NCBI GenBank assembly: GCA_022839745.1
Contig: JALHJB010000013.1
Location: 1-64,000, forward strand
Source: Actinomycetes bacterium
Lineage (GTDB): Bacteria > Actinomycetota > Coriobacteriia > Anaerosomatales > Anaerosomataceae
Length of the DNA stretch: 64,000 nucleotides
Direction of reading: 5' to 3'
Made by a program: the position numbers and the translations under genes. Position 1 is the stretch's first letter. Each line of letters starts with the position of its first letter. This document shows positions 1 to 8,351 of this stretch, piece by piece. The notes under the pieces were generated by a model, which ran no database searches, had not been told where the DNA came from, and saw only the letters and a list, made by a program, of their open reading frames with translations.

Positions 1-42
1 GGGCTCGATCAGGAGGTGGTGCCCGCGCTCATGGCCGGCTGA
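1..42 (+). CDS. 3' end of an upstream gene (partial)
   Basis: An open frame enters from the left edge and ends at TGA 40-42, giving the last 13 residues GLDQEVVPALMAG. Too little is visible to name a product. The downstream gene starts about 100 bases later with its own ribosome binding site, so this is probably the end of a separate transcription unit. Confidence 0.4.
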   Translation, partial: GLDQEVVPALMAG

Positions 43-148
43 GCGGAAGACTCGAGGCCGGAGCAGAGGGCTTCATACACCACTTGACGGGACGTGGCCG
101 CCCAAACGTGGCACACTTGGCCTGCAAGCATCATCGAGGGGAGCAAAC

Positions 149-1708
149 GTGCTGAGATTCATCGTGTTCGGATGCGGGGCGGCCCTCATGGGTCTCGAGA
201 TGGTGGCCGCGCGCGTGCTCGCCCCCTACCTCGGCAACTCCATCTACGTGTGGGGCGCCGTGATCTCGGTGGTGATGGTCGCGCTCTCGATCGGCTACGC
301 GCTCGGCGGGCAGCTGGCCGACCGCTTCGGCGCCGCGCGTTCGCTCCCGCCCGTGATCGCCGCCGCCGGCCTGGTCACCGCTGCCGGGCCGCTGCTCTCG
401 CAGTGGGTGCTGCCGTCCGCGGCGGACCTCGGCCCACGCCTCGGTTCGCTTGCCGCTGCTACCGCCATCTACTTCGTGCCCGCTCTGCTGCTGGCGATGG
501 TCTCTCCGCTTGGCGTGAGGCTCGCAGCCAGCGGGGGCATCGCGCGCCTGGGCCGCTCCACCGGCAACCTGTACGCGGTCTCCACAGCCGGGAGCATCGT
601 GGGCACGCTCGCCACCTCGTTCTGGCTGATCCCGATGCTCTCGCTCGAGCCGCTCGTGGTATGGACCGGCCTCGCGCTCGTGGGCATCGCGCTGCTGGCG
701 CTCACGCTCAAGCCCGAGCAGCCCGCCGAGGACGCCGCCGAGCACCACGCGCGGCTCGCGCGCATCGTGGCTCCGGCAACGGTGGCGCTCTGCGTGACCG
801 CCACCGCGCTCGGCGGGTTCGTGCTGTGGCGCGTGGCCCCCGCGCCGGCCGTGAACGAGCAGGGTGAGACCGTGCTGTTCCGGCAAGACACGCAGTACCA
901 CCGCATCACGGTGACCGAGGGCGACGGCGCGCGGCACCTGCGGTTCGACCGCTCGCACCAGAGCGCGATCTCGCTCGACGACCCCTACGAGAGTCGCATC
1001 CGCTACCCCGACTACATGCACCTGGCGCTCACTCTCAAGCCCGACGCCGAGCGCGTGCTCGTGCTCGGCCTCGGCGGCGGCGCGATCACCAAGCGCTTCT
1101 GGCGCGACTACCCCGAGGTGTCGGTGGACTCGGTGGAGATCGACCCCGTGGTGGTGGATGTGGCGCGGAAGTACTTCTGGCTGCCGGAAGACGAGCGAAG
1201 CCGTGTGTTCGTGGAAGACGCGCGGCGCTACGTGCAGACCACGAGCGAGACGTACGACATCGTGATCGTGGACGCCTACTACTCCGACTCGCTGCCGTTC
1301 CACCTCACCACCGAGGAGTTCCTGCGCGAGGTGAAGGCCGTGATGTCGCCGGACGGCGTGATCGCCTACAACGTGATCTCAGCGCCTGAAGGCGACGCGA
1401 GCGAGCTCTTCCGCAGCATGTACCGCACCGCGGAAGGCGTGTGGGACCAGATCCGCGTGTTCCCCATCGGCCTGGGTGCCGACGGCAACACCCTCGCCAA
1501 GCGCAACATCATCGTCCTTGCCACCGATGCTCCCGCCGACGACGCGCGCATGCTCAGTGCCATCAGCTCGCGCGTGGACGGCAGGGTCACCATCAACGGC
1601 TTCGCGGAGATGGCGCAGGACCTCTACTCGAGCCCAGTGGCGGTGGCCGACGTGCCGCTGCTGACCGACTCGCACGCGCCCACCGACGAGCTCATCGAGG
1701 TGCAGTAG
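149..1708 (+). CDS. Membrane-anchored spermidine synthase-like protein
   Basis: 519 aa. The GTG start at 149 follows GAGGGGAG. The N-terminal ~230 residues are hydrophobic with about six or seven membrane segments (MGLEMVAARVLAPYLG, GYALGGQLADR). The C-terminal half is a class I SAM/polyamine synthase fold: motif I reads VLVLGLGGGAITK, and later VDSVEIDP and DIVIVDAY follow, as in SpeE-type aminopropyltransferases. Such fused proteins are common in actinobacteria and are usually annotated fused spermidine synthase, but their substrate is mostly unproven. There is no polyamine gene nearby, so the aminopropyl transfer role is family inference. Confidence 0.85.
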   Translation: MLRFIVFGCGAALMGLEMVAARVLAPYLGNSIYVWGAVISVVMVALSIGYALGGQLADRFGAARSLPPVIAAAGLVTAAGPLLSQWVLPSAADLGPRLGSLAAATAIYFVPALLLAMVSPLGVRLAASGGIARLGRSTGNLYAVSTAGSIVGTLATSFWLIPMLSLEPLVVWTGLALVGIALLALTLKPEQPAEDAAEHHARLARIVAPATVALCVTATALGGFVLWRVAPAPAVNEQGETVLFRQDTQYHRITVTEGDGARHLRFDRSHQSAISLDDPYESRIRYPDYMHLALTLKPDAERVLVLGLGGGAITKRFWRDYPEVSVDSVEIDPVVVDVARKYFWLPEDERSRVFVEDARRYVQTTSETYDIVIVDAYYSDSLPFHLTTEEFLREVKAVMSPDGVIAYNVISAPEGDASELFRSMYRTAEGVWDQIRVFPIGLGADGNTLAKRNIIVLATDAPADDARMLSAISSRVDGRVTINGFAEMAQDLYSSPVAVADVPLLTDSHAPTDELIEVQ

Positions 1709-1747
1709 CGAGACGGGTGGCGCGGCGGACTCGCACAGGCGCCGCTC

Positions 1748-2107
1748 CTACCAGGGCTTGCGCGCGGTGAGCGTGAAGGTGAGCGGCAGCTCGGGCTGCC
1801 CCTCGGGCAGGCCGTAGAGGCCGTCCTCGCGAAGCACCATGCCCGGCGTGAACTGCCAGGCGATGAGCGGGTACTCTCGGAGGCCCTCGATCACGAGGCC
1901 GGCGCGCACGAGCGAACCGACGATCTCCTCGAACGTGTGCTGCCAGGAGTGCGACGTGCCGATGAGACCCCCGACGATCGAGTCGAACGGCCGTGCGTCG
2001 GGGTCGGCGATGAAGCCCTCGACATCGTAGAAGTCCGAGGGGACATGAAGCTCGGTCCAGCGCTGCCAGATGGCGTGGTTGGCGGCGATGCGAGAGGTGG
2101 TGTCCAT
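1748..2107 (-). pseudogene. Class I SAM methyltransferase with internal deletion
   Basis: 119 aa, ATG with a GGAG-containing leader. Residues 1-52 look like the N-terminus of the HLQCHFG-type methyltransferases (start MDTTSRIAANHAIWQRW, then FYDVEGFIADP and FDSIVGGLIG). From residue 53 the sequence reads like the extreme C-terminus of the same family (HSWQHTFEEIVGSL, AGLVIEGLREYP). The whole Rossmann SAM-binding core, about 150 residues, is missing, and the junction near base 1951 is in frame. It cannot be a functional methyltransferase. It may be a recent in-frame deletion or a short protein kept for another use. The family assignment rests on remembered sequence style. Confidence 0.6.
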
Positions 2108-2242
2108 ACGGGGCCTTTCGGGAGGAGCGGACGTGCGGCTCGATTATGCAGGACAGACCGGCTGCGCGGAGTAGACTGAACTCAGATTCACATGTCCAGG
2201 ATTCGCTGCGGGCCTCGAGAAGCCAAGGAGCAGGGAGGACGC

Positions 2243-3220
2243 ATGGACTCGGTGCTTCAGGAGGTAGTCAGTAGAGTCACCCCCACCCACGCGGACGCTC
2301 TCCGCTGGTTTGCCGAGAGGGAGGGCTTCGAAGGCAAACGCCCGTGGCCCAAGAACCTTGTGTCGGAACCGAATGTACCTGATGTGGCGCTTACCGCAGA
2401 AAGGGGCATTCATGTCCCCAGGAACTGGGATTACGCGCTGTCTGTAGCGCTGACGAAGTCCAGCCAGTACCGAGATGGCGACCTGGAGGTACAGGAGGAC
2501 GGAACGTGGGTCCTCATGCTGCGGGCTCACGAGGGAAAGGACGGCGTCGGGCTGGAGTCCCAGTGGAATCGCGGCCTGTATCAATGCTTCCGTCAGCGGA
2601 TTCCGGTGGCGGTCTTCATGCCTGTGAGGGGCTCCAACTACCGCTGGCTCGGCCTCGCATTCGTTGATGACTACGACGACATCACTCGTACGTTTCTGCT
2701 CCACGGCCCCGTGAATGCGGAGAGCTCAACCGAAGACTGGGGCACTGTAGTGGACCTACCATCCGAGTCTACCGCTCCGGCCTGGTTCCTAGATGACTCT
2801 GACCCACTGATGTGGCGAGACGAGCGTCTGACCCGGCTCAGCGTCGGTATTGCGCGCGAGGGCCAAGGCCGTTTCCGCGAGCTACTCCTCGATGCATACG
2901 GTGGCGCATGCGCGATCACACAATACGATGCGCGTCCCGCACTGGACGGCGCGCACATTCTGCCGTTCATGGGCAGGCCTAGCGACACCGCACGAAACGG
3001 TCTTCTTCTGCGGTCCGATATTCACCGGCTGTTCGACCGGTACTTGCTGGCAGTAGACACCAGCAACATGACGGCAATTGTGAGTTCCAAGCTTGAGCGG
3101 ACCCGATACTCGGACCTTCACGGAGCTGAACTGGTACTGCCGCGAGATGAGCGCCTCTGGCCAAGCGCACGGCACCTTGAGATGCACCGGCAGCGGTTCG
3201 CGCAAGCGGAGCAGATCTGA
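2243..3220 (+). CDS. HNH endonuclease, restriction-like (COG3440 type)
   Basis: 325 aa from ATG 2243, chosen because GGAGGAC lies just upstream; an in-frame ATG at 2192 has none. The N-terminal ~200 residues form a conserved-looking domain (RGIHVPRNWDYALSVAL, then NRGLYQCFRQRIPVAVF) of the kind that precedes HNH in putative modification-dependent nucleases. The C-terminus carries an HNH_2 motif: CAITQY, the DGAHILPF histidine, NGLLLRSDIHRLFD. It sits directly upstream of a cytosine methyltransferase and an NgoMIV-like enzyme, so it may be a second nuclease of the same defence cluster. Codon use is more A/T-rich than that of the flanks, suggesting transfer. Confidence 0.8.
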   Translation: MDSVLQEVVSRVTPTHADALRWFAEREGFEGKRPWPKNLVSEPNVPDVALTAERGIHVPRNWDYALSVALTKSSQYRDGDLEVQEDGTWVLMLRAHEGKDGVGLESQWNRGLYQCFRQRIPVAVFMPVRGSNYRWLGLAFVDDYDDITRTFLLHGPVNAESSTEDWGTVVDLPSESTAPAWFLDDSDPLMWRDERLTRLSVGIAREGQGRFRELLLDAYGGACAITQYDARPALDGAHILPFMGRPSDTARNGLLLRSDIHRLFDRYLLAVDTSNMTAIVSSKLERTRYSDLHGAELVLPRDERLWPSARHLEMHRQRFAQAEQI

Positions 3221-3351
3221 GCGTCAATTCAATCTCAAATCCGCTGGATACCCGTGACAACGAACACATGTTCGCATACACTCATGATGACTTACACACA
3301 TCCGGCGGCTATGCTGTCCGTAGTCGGATGCGGGGAGATAGGGGCGACTCA

Positions 3352-4305
3352 GTGGCTCTGCGTTCAATTGAGATTTGCGCTGGCGGAGGCGGCCAGGCGC
3401 TCGGCATCGAAGGCGCCGGATTCGTCCACGAGGCGGTTCTCGAGATCGAGCCTCCCGCGTGCGCAACACTGAGGCTCAACCGTCCCGAGTGGAACGTCAT
3501 CGAGGGAGACATCCGTGAGTTCGATGCAACCCCCTACAGGGGCATCGACCTGCTTGCTGGAGGCGTTCCTTGCCCTCCCTTCTCGAAGGCCGGAAGGCAG
3601 CTTGGAGCGGACGACGAGCGCGACTTGTTCCCGGAGGCAATCCGGCTCGTGGATGAGTGCCGCCCCCAGGCTGTCATGCTTGAGAACGTTCGTGGTCTCC
3701 TTGACGCAGTCTTCGACGACTACCGCAACAAGGTTGAAGGGCAGCTGCGCGACCTAGGCTACGTGCCCGGCTGGCGCCTCCTGAATGCGTCCGACTTCGG
3801 CGTCTCTCAACTACGGCCGCGCGTGGTGTTCGTGGGCATCCGTAAGGACCTTGCTGATCGGTTCGCATGGCCCACATCCCACGCAGAGGAACCCCCAACC
3901 GTGGGTGAACTTCTCTATGACCTCATGTCCGCACATGGCTGGCACCAGGCTGATGAATGGCGACAGCAAGCAAGTACAATCGCACCCACAATCGTCGGCG
4001 GATCAAAGAAGCACGGCGGCCCTGACCTCGGCCCGACTCGCGCCAAGAAGGCCTGGGCTGCGCTGGGCGTCGACGGTTGCGGAATAGCGGATCAGGCGCC
4101 CGCTGCTGACTATGTGGGTATGCCCCGGCTGACGAATCGGATGGCCGCGCGCGTTCAAGGCTTCCCTGACGAGTGGGAGTTCGCCGGTCGCAAGACGGCC
4201 GCGTACCGTCAGATTGGAAATGCGTTTCCTCCTCCCGTAGCTCAAGCCGTTGCCACCCAGATAGCCGCGGCGCTGTCTGCGCGCCGGGCATTCCGGGTCG
4301 CCTGA
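3352..4305 (+). CDS. DNA C5-cytosine methyltransferase, NgoMIV system
   Basis: 317 aa from GTG 3352, preceded by GATAGGGG; upstream in-frame ATGs add an unlikely leader. C5-MTase motifs appear in order: I (EICAGGGGQALG), IV with catalytic Cys74 (GGVPCPPFS), VI (ENVRG at 111), VIII (QLRPRVVFVG), a variable target-recognition region around 190-260, and X (GNAFPPPVA). It methylates cytosine in the host copy of the recognition site. The stop overlaps the start of the endonuclease by one base (TGATG), so the two are translationally coupled. The partner predicts GCCGGC as target. Confidence 0.93.
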   Translation: MALRSIEICAGGGGQALGIEGAGFVHEAVLEIEPPACATLRLNRPEWNVIEGDIREFDATPYRGIDLLAGGVPCPPFSKAGRQLGADDERDLFPEAIRLVDECRPQAVMLENVRGLLDAVFDDYRNKVEGQLRDLGYVPGWRLLNASDFGVSQLRPRVVFVGIRKDLADRFAWPTSHAEEPPTVGELLYDLMSAHGWHQADEWRQQASTIAPTIVGGSKKHGGPDLGPTRAKKAWAALGVDGCGIADQAPAADYVGMPRLTNRMAARVQGFPDEWEFAGRKTAAYRQIGNAFPPPVAQAVATQIAAALSARRAFRVA

Positions 4306-5168
4306 TGTACGAGCGAGCGGCCTTCTCGCAGGCGAGAACGGAGTTCCACCAGGTGCTGCTGAGCTCGTGCCTCACGATCGACTCTCAGGGCAAACCGAGC
4401 AACTGCGACAGCTCGAACCAGACAAGCATCGCAATCGCAAGGGGCATTGCTGACAGACTCAAGCTTGAAACGGTGAGCGAGCGTGCTGCAGGGCAAACGA
4501 GCGGGAACCAGTTCGAGGCAGCATGTGCCGACTTCGTGCGCGCGACGTTTCTGAGACTTGAGCATCTGCGTCCCGGCAAGTGGTCCGTGGAACACGTCCG
4601 AAGCCGAAACCGGCTCGAAATCGCACGATTCGAGCAGTACTCTCATCTGATTGCGCTGGATCGAATTGCCAATAGCGACCCCGAGCTGGCTGCGGCACTT
4701 GGCAGTGACTACACGATCATCCCCGACGTAGTAGTCATCCGGGAGCCCGAGGACGACGCTGTGATCAATACTCCTGAACGCCTCGTTGACAGTGACGTCG
4801 CTACGCTGGCGAACCTGAGGAAGCAGTACGGCGCTCTACCCCTGCTACATGCGAGCATCTCGTGCAAGTGGACCATACGTAGTGATCGTGCGCAGAACGC
4901 ACGATCAGAAGCGCAGAACCTCATCCGCAACCGAAAGGGCCCACTTCCTCATGTTGTGGTCGTGACGGCTGAGCCCACCCCGAGCCGCCTCGCGTCGATC
5001 GCGCTCGGCACGGGCGATGTTGACTGCGTGTATCACTTTGCACTCTACGAACTCCAGGACACACTTGTTGAGCTTGGCATGGTCGACGCTGCAGACATGC
5101 TTGCAGTCATGGTTGATGGTGACCGCCTCAAGGACATCTCAGACCTTCCTCTCGACCTCGCGGTGTAG
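4305..5168 (+). CDS. Type II restriction endonuclease, NgoMIV family
   Basis: 287 aa from ATG 4305, one base inside the methyltransferase stop. It closely resembles Neisseria NgoMIV (286 aa, cuts G^CCGGC as a tetramer) along its whole length as I remember that sequence. Shared blocks include ETVSERAAGQTSGN, SDYTIIPDVVV, HASISCKWTIRSDRAQNARS and the ending LKDISDLPLDLAV. The catalytic set is present with a one-residue offset: Glu71, Asp141, Ser186-Cys187-Lys188 and Glu202, and the RSDR recognition segment is at 192-195. Target GCCGGC is inferred from family. GCCGGC sites are common in this window, so the host must be protected by methylation. Confidence 0.93.
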   Translation: MYERAAFSQARTEFHQVLLSSCLTIDSQGKPSNCDSSNQTSIAIARGIADRLKLETVSERAAGQTSGNQFEAACADFVRATFLRLEHLRPGKWSVEHVRSRNRLEIARFEQYSHLIALDRIANSDPELAAALGSDYTIIPDVVVIREPEDDAVINTPERLVDSDVATLANLRKQYGALPLLHASISCKWTIRSDRAQNARSEAQNLIRNRKGPLPHVVVVTAEPTPSRLASIALGTGDVDCVYHFALYELQDTLVELGMVDAADMLAVMVDGDRLKDISDLPLDLAV

Positions 5169-5177
5169 GACACGCAT

Positions 5178-5576
5178 ATGACCATCAGCCGCAGTGAGAA
5201 CATGCGGCGAATCAGGAGCCGCGATACCGCGCCCGAGCTGACGGTCCGCCGGGCGCTGCGAGAGTCCGGCTTTTCAGGCTACCGGCTCCACCGCAGGGAC
5301 CTCCCCGGGAACCCAGATATCGTGTTCATCGGGCGCAAGAAGGCCATCTTCGTTCACGGGTGTTTCTGGCATGGCCACACATGTCCCGAGGGTCTGAGAA
5401 AGCCCAAGTCCAATGTGGACTACTGGCTGCCGAAGATCCAAGGAAACCGGGATCGAGATGAGAACGCCATTCATCAGCTGCATGCTGCAGGATGGTCGGT
5501 CTTGGGCCTGTGGGAGTGCGAGATCGAAGACGGGAGCTGGATGCGAACCGCCTTGAAGGAGTTCATGCAGGGCTAG
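5178..5576 (+). CDS. vsr: Very short patch repair endonuclease Vsr
   Basis: 132 aa. The start MTISRSENMRRIRSRDTAPE and the core PGNPDIVFIGRKKAIFVHGCFWHGH with the later GNRDRDENA are the Vsr signature (metal-binding Asp, zinc-binding Cys/His). Vsr nicks 5' of the T in T:G mismatches left by deamination of 5-methylcytosine. That explains its place nine bases after the m5C restriction-modification pair. An inverted repeat GTACTCG/CGAGTAC at 5576-5608 could end the transcript. Confidence 0.93.
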   Translation: MTISRSENMRRIRSRDTAPELTVRRALRESGFSGYRLHRRDLPGNPDIVFIGRKKAIFVHGCFWHGHTCPEGLRKPKSNVDYWLPKIQGNRDRDENAIHQLHAAGWSVLGLWECEIEDGSWMRTALKEFMQG

Positions 5577-5642
5577 TACTCGCACTCCCCTCGCCCCCAG
5601 TCGAGTACCTACCTGACAGAGCCCTCGGCGAGAGGAGTCGCA

Positions 5643-5984
5643 ATGCCTGGGAAGTACGTGCTCGGACTAGCCAAGAACGGCGAGTTCACCTTCAACCTGA
5701 AGGCCGGCAACAGCCAGACCATCCTCACGAGCGAGACGTACAAAGCGAAGAAGAGCGCCCTGGCGGGCGTCGAGTCTGTCCGGAAGAACGGCGTGCTCGA
5801 TAAGCGCTTCGAGCGTCGCGTGGCCAAGGACGGCCGTCCGTACTTCGTCCTCAAGGCCAGCCACGACCAGGAGGTCGGCCGCAGCCAGATGTACGCGTCG
5901 GACGCCACGATGGAGAACGGCATCGCCTCGGTGAAGAAGAACGCCGCCGACGCGGCGCTCGTAGACACTACGGTGGATGCATGA
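5643..5984 (+). CDS. Tandem DUF1508 (YegP-like) protein
   Basis: 113 aa, ATG with GAGAGGAG upstream. There are two copies of the ~50-residue DUF1508 fold: GEFTFNLKAGNSQTILTSETY then GRPYFVLKASHDQEVGRSQ, each followed by a K/A-rich helix (GVESVRKN, GIASVKKN). Members are small, soluble and of unknown function; E. coli YegP is the model. It sits between the restriction cluster and a channel gene with its own leader. Base composition is back to the host style. Confidence 0.85.
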   Translation: MPGKYVLGLAKNGEFTFNLKAGNSQTILTSETYKAKKSALAGVESVRKNGVLDKRFERRVAKDGRPYFVLKASHDQEVGRSQMYASDATMENGIASVKKNAADAALVDTTVDA

Positions 5985-6027
5985 GCGCCTCTGACGCTCC
6001 CGCTCCTGCCGGTGCTACCATCCGCTC

Positions 6028-6852
6028 ATGGACGCCACACTACTCGCACTCGCTTCCACCGCTGCCACCGCAGCCCCTGAGACAACGGGCGCGGTGGAGT
6101 CGGTCCTCACCAGCATCGCAGCCGAGGTGCTCCCCTCGGCCATAACCACCACGGCACCGGCGACGATCGGGCAGGTGGCCGTGCCGCTCCCGCTGGAGCT
6201 TGCGGCGGTCTTTGTGGGCGCGGTGGTGGGCGGGGTGTTCGCGGCCGACCACAAGCTCGACATCATGGGCATGGCCACGCTCGGCATCGTTGCCGGACTC
6301 GGCGGCGGTATCATCCGTGACGTCATCCTGCTCGATCACGGTGTGGCGGCGTTCTCGTCGCGGGACTTCCTCATCGTGGCGCTGCTCGCGGCCGCGCTTG
6401 GCTACTACTTCACCGGTCTCGTGCACCGGCTGAACCCGGTGCTGTTCACGATCGACGCGCTCTCGCTCGGCCTGTTCGCGATCGTCGGCGCCGACAAGGC
6501 GATGCGCGCCGGCTTGATGCCGATGCCGGCGATCCTGCTCGGCACGATCACCGCCGTTGGCGGCAGCGTGCTGCGCGACATGCTCGTGGGCGACGTGCCG
6601 CGCCTGCTCCGCCCGGGCACCCTCTACGGCCTCACGGCCGTGGTGGGGGCCGGCTTCTTCGTGCTGCTGGTGGACATCGCCCACGTGACCAAGGGATGGG
6701 CCGGCATCGTGTCCGTGGCGCTGGCCGTGGTGGTGCGCGGCCTCTCGGTGTGGCTCAAGTGGGAGACGAAGCCCGCGTCGGACCTCTCGCCGCTGCTGTT
6801 CGGTGCGGCGCGCCGCATCCGTGATGGCGCACGGGACCCCTGGAGGCGCTGA
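6028..6852 (+). CDS. TRIC-type cation channel (UPF0126, YadS-like)
   Basis: 274 aa with about seven membrane segments after a ~55-residue N-terminal region rich in A/T/P. It contains the duplicated glycine-rich motif of prokaryotic TRIC channels, GIVAGLGGGIIRDVILLD in the first repeat and TITAVGGSVLRDML in the second. The family forms trimeric K+/Na+ permeable channels in the inner membrane. The stop overlaps the next gene by one base (TGATG). The long N-terminal extension is unusual; an internal start is possible but none has a clear ribosome site. Confidence 0.85.
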   Translation: MDATLLALASTAATAAPETTGAVESVLTSIAAEVLPSAITTTAPATIGQVAVPLPLELAAVFVGAVVGGVFAADHKLDIMGMATLGIVAGLGGGIIRDVILLDHGVAAFSSRDFLIVALLAAALGYYFTGLVHRLNPVLFTIDALSLGLFAIVGADKAMRAGLMPMPAILLGTITAVGGSVLRDMLVGDVPRLLRPGTLYGLTAVVGAGFFVLLVDIAHVTKGWAGIVSVALAVVVRGLSVWLKWETKPASDLSPLLFGAARRIRDGARDPWRR

Positions 6853-7280
6853 TGCCCGGGGGCGGGAGCACACGTGGGTGGGTGGCGCGGGTCGCCGTTG
6901 GCGCCGTGTTCGTCCTGAACGTGCAGTGCGCGCTGCAGTTCATCCTGTGTCCCGAGCGCTACTCGGGCGGGTTCGAGCTCGCCGGCGTACCCGGTGAGAC
7001 CGCGATCGCCGGCCTCGGCATCGCGTTCCTGATGTGGAACGCGACCTATCCCCTCGTGCTGTGGGACCCACGGAGACACCGCACACTGTTTGGGGTGATC
7101 ATCGTCCAGCAGCTGATCGGCCTCGTCGGCGAGTCGTGGTTGCTGCTCACGCTGCCTGCGGGCCACGACGCGCTCGCGGCCAGCATCGCGCGGTTCGCGG
7201 CCTACGATGGCGCGGGGCTCCTCGTGATGGCGGCGGCCTTCGCGGCACTCGGCAGGCGAGCCACCACGCGATCGGCCTGA
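6852..7280 (+). CDS. Small integral membrane protein, unknown
   Basis: 142 aa, translationally coupled to the TRIC gene. Four hydrophobic segments are visible: residues ~12-32, 45-65, 80-100 and 115-135. The loop LCPERYSGGFELAGVPGE and the intramembrane FLMWNATYP give it the look of a four-helix membrane protein family seen in Actinomycetota and Chloroflexota, but I cannot name it. Coupling suggests a function linked to the channel or just co-expression. Confidence 0.7.
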   Translation: MPGGGSTRGWVARVAVGAVFVLNVQCALQFILCPERYSGGFELAGVPGETAIAGLGIAFLMWNATYPLVLWDPRRHRTLFGVIIVQQLIGLVGESWLLLTLPAGHDALAASIARFAAYDGAGLLVMAAAFAALGRRATTRSA

Positions 7281-7313
7281 CCTCCGCGCCTGCGCTCGTC
7301 GTACCATGGGCAC

Positions 7314-8351
7314 ATGGCAACGACACCTCCCACCATCCATACATTGCTCCTGCCCCGCTCGGTGGTCCTCGGCCCGATGGCGGGTGTCACCGAGGCGCCG
7401 TTCCGCGGCATCTGCAAGCGCATCGGAGCGGCGCTCACGTACACCGAGATGATCAGCGCCAAGGGGCTGCACTACAACCCCGACGCCCGCGTCACGCGGG
7501 AGCTGCTCTCGTTCGACCTCGCCGAGGTGCCCTGCGGCGTGCAGCTCTTCGGCTCGGACCCCGCCCTCATGGCCGACCGCGCCGCGTGGGTGCTCGAGCG
7601 CTACGGCAGCGGCGTGGCGCTCATCGACATCAACATGGGCTGCCCCGTCACCAAGGTCGTGAGCAACGGTGAGGGCAGCGCGCTCATGCGCACGCCGGAT
7701 CTCGCGGCCGAGGTGGTGTCGCGCATGGCCGAGGCGGTGAGCGTGCCGGTGACCGTGAAGTTCCGCACCGGTTGGGACGCGGACTCGATCAACGCTGTGG
7801 AGTTCGCCCGCCGCATGGAGGCCGCCGGCGCGGCGGCGCTGTGCGTGCACGGGCGCACCCGGCAGCAGTTCTATCAGGGAGTGGCCGACTGGGACACCAT
7901 CGCCGAGGTCGCGCGTGCCGTGACCGTGCCGGTGATCGGCAGCGGCGACATCTTCTCGGCCGAAGACGCCCGCGCGATGCTTGAGCGCACGGGAGTCCAC
8001 GCGGTGATGGTCGCGCGCGGAGCGCAGGGCAACCCGTGGATCTTCCGCGAGGCACGCGCGCTGCTCGACCGCGGCGAGACGCTGCCGCCTCCCACGCCGC
8101 TCGAGCGGGTCGACATGGCCCGCGAGCACGCGCGGGCGCTGGTGGCCTTCGCGGGCGAGCACGCCGTTGCGCGCATGCGCAAGCACATCGGCTGGTACAT
8201 CGTGGGCATGCCCGGCGCCCGCCATGTGCGCGAGCGCGTGAACCACATCACCGGCTCGGCCGAACTCGATACACTGCTCGAGGAGTATGAAGGGTATCTT
8301 CAGCACACCGGCGGCACGACAGATGCGGACGAACCACATGGCGAAGCGTAA
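7314..8351 (+). CDS. dusB: tRNA-dihydrouridine synthase
   Basis: 345 aa. It starts with the Dus signature LGPMAGVTEAPFRGICKRIGA, followed by the catalytic-cysteine loop DINMGCPVTKV, the FMN-binding VKFRTGWD and VHGRTRQQFYQG, and VIGSGDIFSAEDA. It reduces specific uridines in the tRNA D-loop using FMN and NADPH. The DusB grouping is from length and motif spacing. An in-frame downstream gene starts within its last 14 bases. Confidence 0.92.
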   Translation: MATTPPTIHTLLLPRSVVLGPMAGVTEAPFRGICKRIGAALTYTEMISAKGLHYNPDARVTRELLSFDLAEVPCGVQLFGSDPALMADRAAWVLERYGSGVALIDINMGCPVTKVVSNGEGSALMRTPDLAAEVVSRMAEAVSVPVTVKFRTGWDADSINAVEFARRMEAAGAAALCVHGRTRQQFYQGVADWDTIAEVARAVTVPVIGSGDIFSAEDARAMLERTGVHAVMVARGAQGNPWIFREARALLDRGETLPPPTPLERVDMAREHARALVAFAGEHAVARMRKHIGWYIVGMPGARHVRERVNHITGSAELDTLLEEYEGYLQHTGGTTDADEPHGEA

